In this document: piece after piece, positions 55,851 to 64,000 of the stretch
Layout of the letters: the number at the start of each line of letters is the position of its first letter
How positions within the stretch are numbered: the first letter of the stretch is position 1
Assembly (NCBI RefSeq): GCF_001292625.1
Contig: NZ_LAJH01000026.1
Coordinates: 1 to 64,000 of the forward strand
Length of the DNA: 64,000 nucleotides
Reading direction: 5' to 3'
Source: Shimia sp. SK013
Lineage (GTDB): Bacteria > Pseudomonadota > Alphaproteobacteria > Rhodobacterales > Rhodobacteraceae
The notes under the pieces: model-generated
The model's database searches: none
Told to the model about the DNA's origin: nothing
Seen by the model: the letters and a program-made list of their open reading frames with translations, nothing else
Program-made: the position numbers and the translations under genes

Positions 55851-56186
55851 TTGAAGGACTTGCAAAAGCTTGGTGCGATGGCGCAGGCGGTTGGCGATAT
55901 TTATGCAGACCGTTTTGATGTCGAGCGTGACGCCACCTTTTATCTTGGCAAGATGATGGAAGAGATGGGCGAGGTCAGTGCCGCCTATCTGAAGTTGACG
56001 GGGCGTGCGCGGGGCGCTGATGGCGCGCCGGACGTGCTTAGGGGCGAGCTTGAAGACGAGCTGGCCGATCTTTTCGGGTTCCTGTTGTTGTTTGCACGCT
56101 GGCAGGGGGTGGACCTTGGCGCGGCTTTGGACAAGAAGTGGGGTGCCTATTTGCAACCAGCCGAGGATGCCTGTGATGACCCCTGA
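55851..56186 (+). CDS. MazG-like nucleotide pyrophosphohydrolase
   Basis: A 111-residue all-alpha NTP pyrophosphatase-like protein. The metal-binding EExxE motif is EEMGEVSAAYL and the matching ExxxD motif is ELEDELADLFGF, as in MazG/HisE folds. The substrate is unknown; house-cleaning of modified dNTPs is usual for the fold. Start: TTG at 55851, with AGGAG 6 nt upstream; the first ATG (55878) would remove the first helix. It overlaps the next gene by 11 nt. Confidence 0.8.
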   Translation: MKDLQKLGAMAQAVGDIYADRFDVERDATFYLGKMMEEMGEVSAAYLKLTGRARGADGAPDVLRGELEDELADLFGFLLLFARWQGVDLGAALDKKWGAYLQPAEDACDDP

Positions 56187-56805
56187 AGACGTGCAGACCC
56201 TGTTTACGCGTGACGATGGCAGCTATGGGTTTGCCCGCTGGGGCCGACCGATCGCACCGATTGTGTTTGGTGTTCAGGACGAGACCTTGGGCACCGTGAA
56301 GGGGGCCATCGAAGCGGTGGCAACATTGGTTGGCCATCAGATGGCAGAGACCGATCCCGAGTTGGGCAGCAACCTGATGGTGTTTTTCTTCCGTGAGTGG
56401 GAGGAGCTGTTGGCGGTGCCGGATTTGGGACGGATGATCCCGGAATTAGACAATCTGGTGGACAAGCTGACGGCGGCAGATGCAACGCGGTATCGCGCGT
56501 TCAGGTTTGACAACGAAGGCGCCATTCAGGCCGGATTTGTATTCCTGCGGATGACCGAGGAAATGCTGGAAATTCCGGCGGAGGCTTTGGCTTTGGGCGA
56601 GGCGGTGCAAGTGATCGTGACTTGGGGGTCAAAGGCGTTTTCCGAGGTTTCACCGCTTGCAGTGATCCCTGAGAGTGGCGCAACCGTGCTTAAGCCCGAG
56701 ATCGCCGCGGTGATTGCTGCGGCTTATGACCGGATGCTGCCAGCGGCGGCAGACGACGCAAGTCATGCGCTGCGGTTGTTTGCGCGGCTTCGGCTGGAAA
56801 GCTAG
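56176..56805 (+). CDS. Conserved-looking protein of unknown function
   Basis: A 209-residue soluble protein, about 35% hydrophobic alternation, no signal peptide or membrane helix. Segments such as GSYGFARWGRPIAPIVFGV, LGSNLMVFFFREWEEL and FRLTEEML-like stretches show an alpha/beta fold, but I recognise no family or active site. The ATG at 56176 overlaps the MazG-like stop by 11 nt; an ATG three codons earlier is also possible. Translational coupling suggests a functional link to the pyrophosphohydrolase. Confidence 0.75.
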   Translation: MTPEDVQTLFTRDDGSYGFARWGRPIAPIVFGVQDETLGTVKGAIEAVATLVGHQMAETDPELGSNLMVFFFREWEELLAVPDLGRMIPELDNLVDKLTAADATRYRAFRFDNEGAIQAGFVFLRMTEEMLEIPAEALALGEAVQVIVTWGSKAFSEVSPLAVIPESGATVLKPEIAAVIAAAYDRMLPAAADDASHALRLFARLRLES

Positions 56806-56982
56806 CAGCCGTCTGATCAGGCTGGCGCGGGAAGCAAGGCGCCGCGTTGCGCTCGGTAAACCTCATTTTTCACAGACCGTTCTGCGCGATTGTGCACCAT
56901 TATGTGCGCAATGCGGGGTTTTGTGCGTGTGAACTTACGTGCAGGGTGTTGCAGGAGAAACATACGCGAACGGGAGAGAGAC

Positions 56983-58518
56983 ATGGCAGGTGACGTGCCC
57001 ATTATTGCAGCGACCAACCCCACCAATGTCGAGTTGGAAGACGGTAAAAGTTATTTCTGGTGCAGCTGCGGGCGGTCCAAGACCCAGCCCTTTTGCGATG
57101 GCAGCCACGCCGGAACCGGTCTGGCGCCGAAAAAATTCGTGGCCGACAAAAGTGGGACGGCGTTCCTGTGTCAGTGCAAGGCAAGTGCGAACGCGCCGTT
57201 TTGCGATGGTGCGCATGCCAAATTGGGGGATTTGAAAGCGGGAGATCCAGCGCCCAAACCCGTGTCGAACGTTCCCGAAGCTGTGCCGACGCCAGAAGAG
57301 CCGACGGTGGCGCGCATTCATGAATTGGCGCGGGACGGGCTGAGCAAGCTGGGGCACCACGGCGAGATGGGGTCTATGGGGGTGCCACGCAAAGATCTGC
57401 CGCAGTGGGATGACATTCAGATTTTGCCCGCACAGGTGGCGCGCAAGCCTTTGCTGGATGATGCGCCTGTTGCGACGTCGGTGGTGATCGGGCCGCGGGC
57501 CAAGCGGCCATTGACGTTGGACATTCCGCTGTTTGTTTCGGACATGAGCTATGGCGCACTGAGCGAAGAGGCCAAAACGGCCTTGGCGCGTGGTGCGGAG
57601 TTGGCGGGGACTGGCATATGCTCGGGCGAGGGCGGGATGCTGCCGGAGGAGCAGGCGGAGAACGCACGCTATTTCTATGAGCTGGCGTCAGCGCAGTTTG
57701 GCTGGGGTGTTGCCCTAACCGAGCGGGTGCAGGCGTTTCATTTCAAAGGCGGACAGGGTGCCAAGACCGGCACGGGCGGTCATTTGCCGGGCGAAAAGGT
57801 GCAGGGCAAGATTGCCGAAGTGCGCGGGCTGGAGCCGGGGCGTGCAGCAATTTCACCGAGCACGTTTGCCGACCTTAAGACACCGAGCGATTTTGCCAAG
57901 ATCGCTGATCAGGTACGCGAGCGGTCCGGGGGCATTCCGATTGGTTTCAAACTTTCGGCCAATCACATCGAAGCGGACATCGATTTCGCGTTGGAAGCGG
58001 GGGCGGATTACATCATTTTGGATGGGCGAGGCGGTGGCACCGGCGCGGCACCGTTGATTTTCCGCGACAACATTTCAGTGCCAACTATACCGGCACTGGC
58101 GCGGGCGCGGCGGCATTTGGACAGCAAGGCGGGCAGTGAGGTGACTTTGGTGATCACCGGCGGGCTGCGGGTCGCCGAAGATTTTGTGAAAGCAATGGCG
58201 CTGGGCGCGGATGCGGTGGCCGTGTCCAATTCAGCCATGCAGGCGGTGGGATGTATTGCGGCGCGGATGTGCAATTCAAACAACTGTCCCGTCGGCGTGG
58301 CCACGCAGAAACCCGAGTTGCGAAAAAGACTGGATGTGCAGATCGGAGCGGAGAAGTTGGCGCGGTACTTCGGGGCGAGTGTCGCGTTGATGCAGGTGCT
58401 GGCGCGGGCCTGTGGGCATGCGGCCCTGTCGGATTTGAACAGCGACGATATCACCACGTGGAAGCGGGAGATGGCGGAACTGAGCGGGGTCAAGTTTGCG
58501 GGGGTTGGTTTGAGGTGA
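56983..58518 (+). CDS. Double CDGSH iron-sulfur / FMN glutamate-synthase-domain fusion
   Basis: A 511-residue fusion. Residues about 20-80 hold two CDGSH-type [2Fe-2S] sites: Cys27, Cys29, Cys38, His42 and Cys63, Cys65, Cys74, His78. Residues about 130-510 match the FMN-binding central domain of glutamate synthase: DMSYGALSEEAKTALARGA, GTGICSGEGGMLPEE, GQGAKTGTGGHLPG, LDGRGGGTGAAP, and the C-x5-C-x4-C cluster motif in GCIAARMCNSNNCPVGVATQ. The glutaminase domain and GXGXG beta-helix of true GltB are missing, so it may be an FMN oxidoreductase that takes electrons from the CDGSH clusters. GGGAGAGAG precedes the ATG. Confidence 0.9.
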   Translation: MAGDVPIIAATNPTNVELEDGKSYFWCSCGRSKTQPFCDGSHAGTGLAPKKFVADKSGTAFLCQCKASANAPFCDGAHAKLGDLKAGDPAPKPVSNVPEAVPTPEEPTVARIHELARDGLSKLGHHGEMGSMGVPRKDLPQWDDIQILPAQVARKPLLDDAPVATSVVIGPRAKRPLTLDIPLFVSDMSYGALSEEAKTALARGAELAGTGICSGEGGMLPEEQAENARYFYELASAQFGWGVALTERVQAFHFKGGQGAKTGTGGHLPGEKVQGKIAEVRGLEPGRAAISPSTFADLKTPSDFAKIADQVRERSGGIPIGFKLSANHIEADIDFALEAGADYIILDGRGGGTGAAPLIFRDNISVPTIPALARARRHLDSKAGSEVTLVITGGLRVAEDFVKAMALGADAVAVSNSAMQAVGCIAARMCNSNNCPVGVATQKPELRKRLDVQIGAEKLARYFGASVALMQVLARACGHAALSDLNSDDITTWKREMAELSGVKFAGVGLR

Positions 58519-58523
58519 GAGCC

Positions 58524-58575
58524 CCAGCGGAAGAGGGCGGGCGGCCAGCTTAGGCTGCGCCCTGCCTGCCGCTGG
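58524..58575 (+). repeat. Nested palindrome after the CDGSH-fusion gene
   Basis: CCAGCGG (58524-58530) pairs with CCGCTGG (58569-58575), AGGGCG with CGCCCT inside it, and CAGC with GCTG at the tip. A T-rich stretch (58587-58597) follows, so it may end the transcript, though it is larger than a usual terminator. Confidence 0.5.
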
Positions 58576-58675
58576 AAGCTGCCCTCGTTTCCTTTTGGGT
58601 CGGGCGCGGTCCTCTGTTGCCTTGCGGCCTGCAATCTCCTACCCATTTTCCAAAGCAGTTTTCGGAGCATACCCC

Positions 58676-59062
58676 ATGATTTATACCCTGCCGATCCGCG
58701 TTTATTATGAAGACACTGACATGGCAGGCATTGTCTATTACGCCAATTACCTCAAATTCATCGAACGTGGGCGCAGCGAATGGGTGCGCGAGATCGGGAT
58801 GGATCAGCTCAAGATGAAGGCTGAGGGCATCGTGTTTGCGGTGCGGCGGGTGGAGTGCGACTATCTTGGAAGCGCGGTTCTGGACGATCAGTTGACGGTG
58901 GAGACCAAAGTATCGGCTGTCAGTGCGGCGCGACTGGTGATGGATCAGTGGGTAAAACGCGGCGAGGAGCTCTTGTTTCAGGCGACCGTTACGGTTGTGT
59001 GCATGAATGAGACGGGCCAACCGGTGCGTTTACCGGCGGATATCCGCCAAATGGTGCACTAA
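58676..59062 (+). CDS. ybgC: Tol-Pal-associated acyl-CoA thioesterase
   Basis: Hot-dog thioesterase, first gene of the tol-pal operon, 128 residues. The 4HBT motif YYEDTDMAGIVYYANYLKF contains the catalytic Asp, followed by RGRSEWVREIG. E. coli YbgC hydrolyses short acyl-CoAs and is peripheral to the membrane. GGAG is 9 nt before the ATG at 58676; the upstream in-frame start runs through the palindrome and is rejected. Confidence 0.93.
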   Translation: MIYTLPIRVYYEDTDMAGIVYYANYLKFIERGRSEWVREIGMDQLKMKAEGIVFAVRRVECDYLGSAVLDDQLTVETKVSAVSAARLVMDQWVKRGEELLFQATVTVVCMNETGQPVRLPADIRQMVH

Positions 59063-59173
59063 TTCGCGCCGCAACCCGTATATGACGCCAAATTGATAGC
59101 TTTCCCGCTGGACCTGCGTTAACTTTCAGGCACACAAAAGCCCCACAAGAGGGCCAAAAGCAGAGCAGGCAGT

Positions 59174-59848
59174 ATGGAAGCAGCAGTCGATTTTTCGATG
59201 TGGGCGTTATTTGCGCGCGCAACTCTGACCGTGAAACTGGTGATGGTGACGCTCATCGTGGCGTCGTTCTGGTCGTGGTCGGTGATCATTCAAAAGCATA
59301 TCATGTATCGCAAGGCGCGCCGTGAGGCGGCGCAGTTTGATCGGGCATTCTGGTCGGGCGAACCGCTGGACAAGCTTTTCGAAGAGATGGGCCCAGAGCC
59401 CGAAGGCCGCTCCGCGCGGGTGTTTGCCGCCGGAATGGTCGAGTGGCAACGCAGTCACCGGCAGGATGGCGAGCTGATTGCCAATGCTACCAGCCGGATC
59501 GACCGGTCGATGGATGTGGCGATTGCCAAAGAGGCGGACGAGATGCAGCACGGGTTGCCGATTTTGGCGACCGTCGGGTCGACGGCGCCGTTTGTCGGGC
59601 TGTTTGGTACTGTTTGGGGCATCATGAATGCCTTTATAGAAATCGCAGCCCAGCAGAGCACCAACCTTGCCGTTGTGGCGCCGGGCATTGCCGAGGCGCT
59701 TTTGGCCACAGGTTTGGGCCTGTTGGCGGCGATCCCGGCGGTGGTGTTTTACAACAAGTTGAGCGCGGACAGCGACCGCATCATCGCGGGCTATGAAGCC
59801 TTTGCAGATGAGTTCGCCACCATCCTCAGCCGTCAGCTGGACGCCTGA
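59174..59848 (+). CDS. tolQ: Tol-Pal system protein TolQ
   Basis: Proton-channel subunit of the Tol motor, ExbB/MotA family, 224 residues, three membrane helices (about 13-33, 125-150, 165-190). The family core is seen in ILATVGSTAPFVGLFGTVWGIM and GIAEALLATGLGLLAAIPAVVFYN. It works with TolR to energise TolA during outer-membrane constriction at division. The gene follows ybgC by 111 bp and precedes tolR by 3 nt. Confidence 0.96.
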   Translation: MEAAVDFSMWALFARATLTVKLVMVTLIVASFWSWSVIIQKHIMYRKARREAAQFDRAFWSGEPLDKLFEEMGPEPEGRSARVFAAGMVEWQRSHRQDGELIANATSRIDRSMDVAIAKEADEMQHGLPILATVGSTAPFVGLFGTVWGIMNAFIEIAAQQSTNLAVVAPGIAEALLATGLGLLAAIPAVVFYNKLSADSDRIIAGYEAFADEFATILSRQLDA

Positions 59849-59851
59849 GCC

Positions 59852-60322
<471 letters not shown>

Positions 60323-60336
60323 GCCGGATCGCGCGG

Positions 60337-61422
60337 GTGCATATCGGACAATATATCTCTGGCGCGGCCCATGTCGGGCTGATCGGCTGGGTGCTGTTAG
60401 GCGGTGTGTTCCGTCCTGACGCGCCGCCGGTTGAGGTATCGGAGGTGGCAATCATCTCGGCCGAGGAATTTGCCGCGCTGACGCCGACAACCCAAGCGCC
60501 GGATCTGAGCACCGATGTGGTTGCGCCAACACCGCCTGAGGATACGTCGTCACCGGAAGTGGCGGCGGCAATTGATGAAGCTGTGCAACAAGCCGCGCCG
60601 CAAGAGACTGAGGTGGCCGAGCCGGATGTGACGCCGGATGTGCCGGACCCCGAGCCACCAGAGCCGCAGGATGTGACGGATGAAGCGCCGGTGTTGCCGA
60701 CACCAGAGGTCGACACTGCCGTGGTTATTCCCGACACGCCCGTGAGACCGGATCCGGTGCCAACCGAACGCGTCGCGCCCGAACCTGTGGCGCAACCAAA
60801 GCCGGAAACCACCATCGCGGATGAGTTGCAGGAAGCCACCAAGCCCGACGAGGCGGGGCAGGCTGCAGAAGAGGTCACGGAAGACACCGCGCCCGAAGCT
60901 GCGTCCAGCGAGATTGTCACCGAGCCCAAACAGGAAGGGATCGCCAGCGCTGCGCCGACAACGTCGGTGCGTCCGCGTGTGCGCCCGTCGCGACCCGCCG
61001 TGGCAGAACCGGCACAGCCGACCCCAACAGATGACGCCGTGGCGGCGGCCTTGGCTGAGGCCACTGCAAGCGAGGCCACACCCCAGTCCAGCGCGCCATC
61101 CGGCCCGCCGTTAACCGGCGGCGAAAAGGATGGGTTGCGCGTGGCAGTACAGCAATGTTGGGTTGTCGATGTGGGCAGCCGCGCAGCGGATGTCACCGTT
61201 GTTGTGGGTCTGGAATTGGATCGCAGCGGCAAAGTGCAGGGCGATGTGCGCCTGATCGATGCGACTGGCGGGGACGACGCAGCCGTGCGCACGGCCTTTC
61301 AGGCGGCGCGGCGGGCAGTTCTGCGGTGCCAAAAAACCGGCTATGATCTGCCGGAAGAGAAATACGACCACTGGAAAGACGTGGAAATCACATTTAACCC
61401 TGAGAAAATGAGGCGCAAATGA
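60337..61422 (+). CDS. tolA: Tol-Pal system protein TolA
   Basis: Energy-transducing membrane protein linking TolQR to TolB-Pal, 361 residues. An N-terminal membrane helix (about 9-25, [16 protein letters not shown]), a long Pro/Glu/Ala-rich periplasmic region (about 40-255, EPxPEP type repeats) and a C-terminal domain with a [10 protein letters not shown] start and the TonB-like VELD-type strand. The start is GTG 60337, 14 nt after tolR. The Pro/Glu repeats explain a long antisense open frame on the other strand. It overlaps tolB by 4 nt. Confidence 0.92.
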   Translation: MHIGQYISGAAHVGLIGWVLLGGVFRPDAPPVEVSEVAIISAEEFAALTPTTQAPDLSTDVVAPTPPEDTSSPEVAAAIDEAVQQAAPQETEVAEPDVTPDVPDPEPPEPQDVTDEAPVLPTPEVDTAVVIPDTPVRPDPVPTERVAPEPVAQPKPETTIADELQEATKPDEAGQAAEEVTEDTAPEAASSEIVTEPKQEGIASAAPTTSVRPRVRPSRPAVAEPAQPTPTDDAVAAALAEATASEATPQSSAPSGPPLTGGEKDGLRVAVQQCWVVDVGSRAADVTVVVGLELDRSGKVQGDVRLIDATGGDDAAVRTAFQAARRAVLRCQKTGYDLPEEKYDHWKDVEITFNPEKMRRK

Positions 61423-62744
61423 AGAACCTTGCTGCGACCCTTCTTATCGGACTTTGTGCCATTGGCGCTTGTGTGCAAACGGCGATGGCCCAAAGTGGTC
61501 CGCTCAGGATCGAGATCACGGATGGCGTGATCGAGCCGCTGCCTTATGCGGTGCCGGATCTGGTTGCCGAGACCCCGGGGTCCAACCAGATTTCCAAAGA
61601 CATGGCGCGGGTGATTGCGGCAGATTTGAACGGCACGGGTTTGTTCCGCGAAATTCCGGCCAAGGCGCACATCTCGACGATCACGCATTTTGGCAGTCCT
61701 GTGCAGTTTGCCGATTGGAAAGCGATCAACGCGCAGGCGTTGATCACCGGTGGCGTGTCGGTGTCGGGCAACCAGCTTGAGGTTAAGTTTCGGGTGTTTG
61801 ACGTGTTTGCGGGCCAAGAGCTTGGCAACGGGTTGCGCTTCAAAGGCACCACCGATGGCTGGCGACGCATGGCCCACAAGGTGGCCGATGCGGTTTACAG
61901 CCGGATCACCGGCGAGGGTGGTTACTTTGACAGCCGCGTGGTGTTTGTGAGCGAAGCCGGCCCCAAAAATGACCGTAAGAAGCGGCTGGCAGTGATGGAT
62001 TACGACGGGGAGAACCTGCAGTATCTGACTGATAGCAAAGACATCGTGTTGGCGCCGCGTTTCTCGCCCACGGGTGATCAAGTGCTTTATACCAGCTATG
62101 AAACCGGATTTCCGCAGGTCTATGTGCTTAATGTTGGTTCGGCCCAGAGACGGGTGTTGAGCAACCAGAGTGGTACGATGAGTTTTGCGCCGCGTTTCTC
62201 GCCCGATGGCAAGAGCGTCGTGATGTCGGTCACAGATGGTGGTAACACCGACCTCTATAAAATGGACATTGGCAGCGGCAAACGCACGCGTCTGTCACAA
62301 TCGCCGTCCATTGAGACTGCGCCGAGCTACAATCCGGATGGCAGCCAGATCGTTTTTGAAAGCGACCGCTCGGGCACCCAACAGCTTTATGTGATGAGCG
62401 CAAACGGCGGCGAGGCCAAGCGGATCAGCTTTGGTCAGGGGCGCTATGGCACACCAGTCTGGAGCCCGCGCGGCGATCTGATTGCCTTTACCAAGCAAAA
62501 CAAAGGCCGGTTCCACATCGGCGTGATGCGCACCGACGGCAGCGAAGAGCGGCTGTTGACCGCGTCGTTTCTGGATGAAGGCCCAACATGGGCGCCCAAC
62601 GGGCGGGTGATTATGTTCACACGCGAAACCCGTGGCGCGGACGGGGTGTCGGCGCTGTATTCCGTGGATGTGTCGGGGCGCAACCTGAAGCGGGTTGAAA
62701 TTGGCGGCGGCGGCTCTGATCCGAGTTGGTCACCGCTGCAATAA
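61419..62744 (+). CDS. tolB: Tol-Pal system protein TolB
   Basis: Periplasmic beta-propeller protein of 441 residues that binds Pal and TolA. Signal peptide at 1-25 (cleavage near AMA-QS), N-terminal domain (about 26-170), then a six-bladed propeller of WD40-like repeats such as [33 protein letters not shown] and [19 protein letters not shown]. The ATGA overlap couples it to tolA. Confidence 0.97.
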   Translation: MKNLAATLLIGLCAIGACVQTAMAQSGPLRIEITDGVIEPLPYAVPDLVAETPGSNQISKDMARVIAADLNGTGLFREIPAKAHISTITHFGSPVQFADWKAINAQALITGGVSVSGNQLEVKFRVFDVFAGQELGNGLRFKGTTDGWRRMAHKVADAVYSRITGEGGYFDSRVVFVSEAGPKNDRKKRLAVMDYDGENLQYLTDSKDIVLAPRFSPTGDQVLYTSYETGFPQVYVLNVGSAQRRVLSNQSGTMSFAPRFSPDGKSVVMSVTDGGNTDLYKMDIGSGKRTRLSQSPSIETAPSYNPDGSQIVFESDRSGTQQLYVMSANGGEAKRISFGQGRYGTPVWSPRGDLIAFTKQNKGRFHIGVMRTDGSEERLLTASFLDEGPTWAPNGRVIMFTRETRGADGVSALYSVDVSGRNLKRVEIGGGGSDPSWSPLQ

Positions 62745-62820
62745 GGTAAGATTTAAACGCGGCGCCATCTGTGATAGGACTGGCGCAAGAACAGGCAACG
62801 ATAAAAAGAGGCACTTCGAG

Positions 62821-63321
62821 ATGAAACACCTGAGCAAAGCGGCATTGGTCGTAGCAGGTCTGGCTCTGGCCGCCTGTAGTCAGCCGTATTTGGATGACGG
62901 CTATCAAGGGCCGGGCGCGGGCACGGGCGAGGCGGGCAGCGTGTCTGACCCGACGTCGGTGGCACATTTTAACGAAGCGATTGGCGACCGGGTGTTGTTC
63001 GCGGTGGATCAGTCCACGTTGGGCGAACAGGGCCGTTTGGTGGTGTTGGCGCAGGCGAACTGGCTGTTGGCAAACACTGAATATACCGCTGTGATCGAAG
63101 GCCATGCCGATGAGCAGGGCACGCGCGAATACAACCTTGCACTTGGCGCACGGCGCGCGGCGGCGGTCGAAGAGCTGTTGGTTGCCCAAGGTATTGCCGC
63201 AAACCGGTTGCGCACAGTCAGCTTTGGCAAAGAGCGTCCGCTTGAGGTCTGTTCGCAAGAAAGTTGCTATGAGCGAAACCGGCGGGCAGTCACAGTGCTG
63301 GCGGCTGGCCTGTCTGGATAA
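62821..63321 (+). CDS. pal: Peptidoglycan-associated lipoprotein Pal
   Basis: Outer-membrane lipoprotein, 166 residues. Lipobox LALAAC puts the acylated Cys at residue 19. The OmpA-like domain (about 55-165) shows the peptidoglycan-binding EGHADEQGTREYNLALGARRA and the conserved NRLRTVSFGKERP. It anchors the outer membrane to the wall and is the ligand of TolB. The start is the ATG at 62821; an upstream frame in phase is not coding. Confidence 0.97.
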   Translation: MKHLSKAALVVAGLALAACSQPYLDDGYQGPGAGTGEAGSVSDPTSVAHFNEAIGDRVLFAVDQSTLGEQGRLVVLAQANWLLANTEYTAVIEGHADEQGTREYNLALGARRAAAVEELLVAQGIAANRLRTVSFGKERPLEVCSQESCYERNRRAVTVLAAGLSG

Positions 63322-63339
63322 TCGGCGGAGAAAAGCGAC

Positions 63340-64000
63340 ATGAAGAGTTCGGTATTTGGCGCGTTGACCGCCTTGGCGCTGGTGATGGCACCGATGAGTG
63401 GCGTAGCGCAGGATAATAGTGAAACGCTGGCGGACATCCGCCAGCAGTTGACCGTGCTTTATGTCGACATACAGCGTCTGAAGCGGGAGTTGTCGACCAC
63501 AGGCGCGCCGGGAGGCACAACGTCTGGGGCATCTACGCTTGAGCGTGTCGACGCCATTGAGCAGCGTTTGAAGGAACTGACGGGCAAAACCGAACAGCTG
63601 CAATATCGCGTCGAGCGGGTTGTAGAGGACGGCACGAACCGGATTGGCGATCTTGAATTCCGGTTGGTGGAGCTGGAAGGCGGCGACTTGAGCGCGCTGG
63701 GTGAGACCACAACATTGGGCGGTGATGTCGGATCGGTAGAAATTGTCGATAATGGCGATATTGGTTCGGGTGACGGCGATGCCACCGAGTTGGCGGTGGG
63801 CGAAGAGGCGGATTTCGCCCGCGCGATGACTGCCTTGGATGGCGGCGATTTCCTTGCGGCATCAGACCAGTTTGAGACCTTTGTGCAAACCTATCCCGGC
63901 AGTCCGCTGGAGGCCGAAGCGCATTTGCGCCGTGGGCAGGCGCTGGAAGGTATGCAAGAACACACGCGTGCGGCACGGGCGTTTCTGGAAGCCTATTCCG
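63340..64000 (+). CDS. cpoB: Tol-Pal system coordinator CpoB/YbgF (3' end missing)
   Basis: Last gene of the tol-pal operon, cut by the window edge after 220 codons. Signal peptide at 1-24 (MSGVAQDN cleavage near VAQ), an N-terminal coiled coil (about 27-110, LADIRQQLTVLYVDIQRLKRE and ERVDAIEQRLKEL) and the start of the TPR domain (from about 150: FARAMTALDGGDFLAASDQF). CpoB coordinates wall synthesis with Tol-driven constriction in E. coli. GGAG lies 9 nt before the ATG. Confidence 0.9.
   Translation, partial: MKSSVFGALTALALVMAPMSGVAQDNSETLADIRQQLTVLYVDIQRLKRELSTTGAPGGTTSGASTLERVDAIEQRLKELTGKTEQLQYRVERVVEDGTNRIGDLEFRLVELEGGDLSALGETTTLGGDVGSVEIVDNGDIGSGDGDATELAVGEEADFARAMTALDGGDFLAASDQFETFVQTYPGSPLEAEAHLRRGQALEGMQEHTRAARAFLEAYS

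Overview
The window is about 64 kb of gene-dense, high-GC chromosome that looks like the Roseobacter group of the Rhodobacterales (Alphaproteobacteria). The evidence is the protein sequences themselves, the folB-folP-glmM, DUF484-xerC, ruvC-ruvA-ruvB and ybgC-tolQRAB-pal-cpoB gene orders, several small proteins of a kind I associate with this order, and sites matching the alphaproteobacterial CtrA box. I found no tRNA or rRNA genes, insertion sequences, prophage or CRISPR. Most genes are housekeeping. glyS is cut at the left edge and cpoB at the right edge.

Layout. 1-5.6 kb: glyS, a divergent pyruvate phosphate dikinase and a SleB-like wall hydrolase. 5.7-9.1 kb: a folate/cell-wall operon (a FolB fusion protein, FolP, GlmM). 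9.1-15 kb: an EamA permease, an ArsR-type regulator with its SRPBCC partner, ilvC opposite two tandem Lrp genes, a diguanylate cyclase and a class V aminotransferase. 15-22.5 kb: an M50 peptidase, a UbiH-type hydroxylase, a tiny membrane protein, a HAD nucleotidase, a GntR regulator, a glycosyltransferase broken by an in-frame TGA, carA and a YqeY protein. 22.6-24 kb: an RTX repeat protein.

24-36.6 kb is the most coherent accessory block: a beta-oxidation cluster of acyl-CoA ligase, SDR, fused hydratase/dehydrogenase, two acyl-CoA dehydrogenases, thiolase, MaoC hydratase, PhyH-type dioxygenase and an IclR regulator. Its enzyme set resembles the pim (pimeloyl/dicarboxylate) operon. A 15-bp palindrome (TTCCGC-N3-GCGGAA) recurs in front of the regulator, between the divergent ligase and SDR, and twice before maoC, so it probably is the regulator's operator.

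37-48.6 kb: CoxG, an ABC-2 exporter, an S49 peptidase with a 55-residue Cys4 protein, a Ca/Na exchanger, a pteridine-reductase-like SDR, an AT-rich region before uvrC, then xerC-DUF484 divergent from priA. 48.7-58.5 kb: an MFS and a MATE transporter, prmA, ruvCAB, a MazG-like protein and a double-CDGSH/glutamate-synthase fusion. 58.7-64 kb: the Tol-Pal envelope operon.

I did not see an obviously new multi-gene system. The points most worth a second look are the putative IclR regulon, the nonsense codon in the CtrA-boxed glycosyltransferase, the FolB fusion, the degenerate nucleotide site of the dikinase, the twin-palindrome operator over the ArsR start codon, and an 11-nt repeat shared by two distant intergenic gaps.
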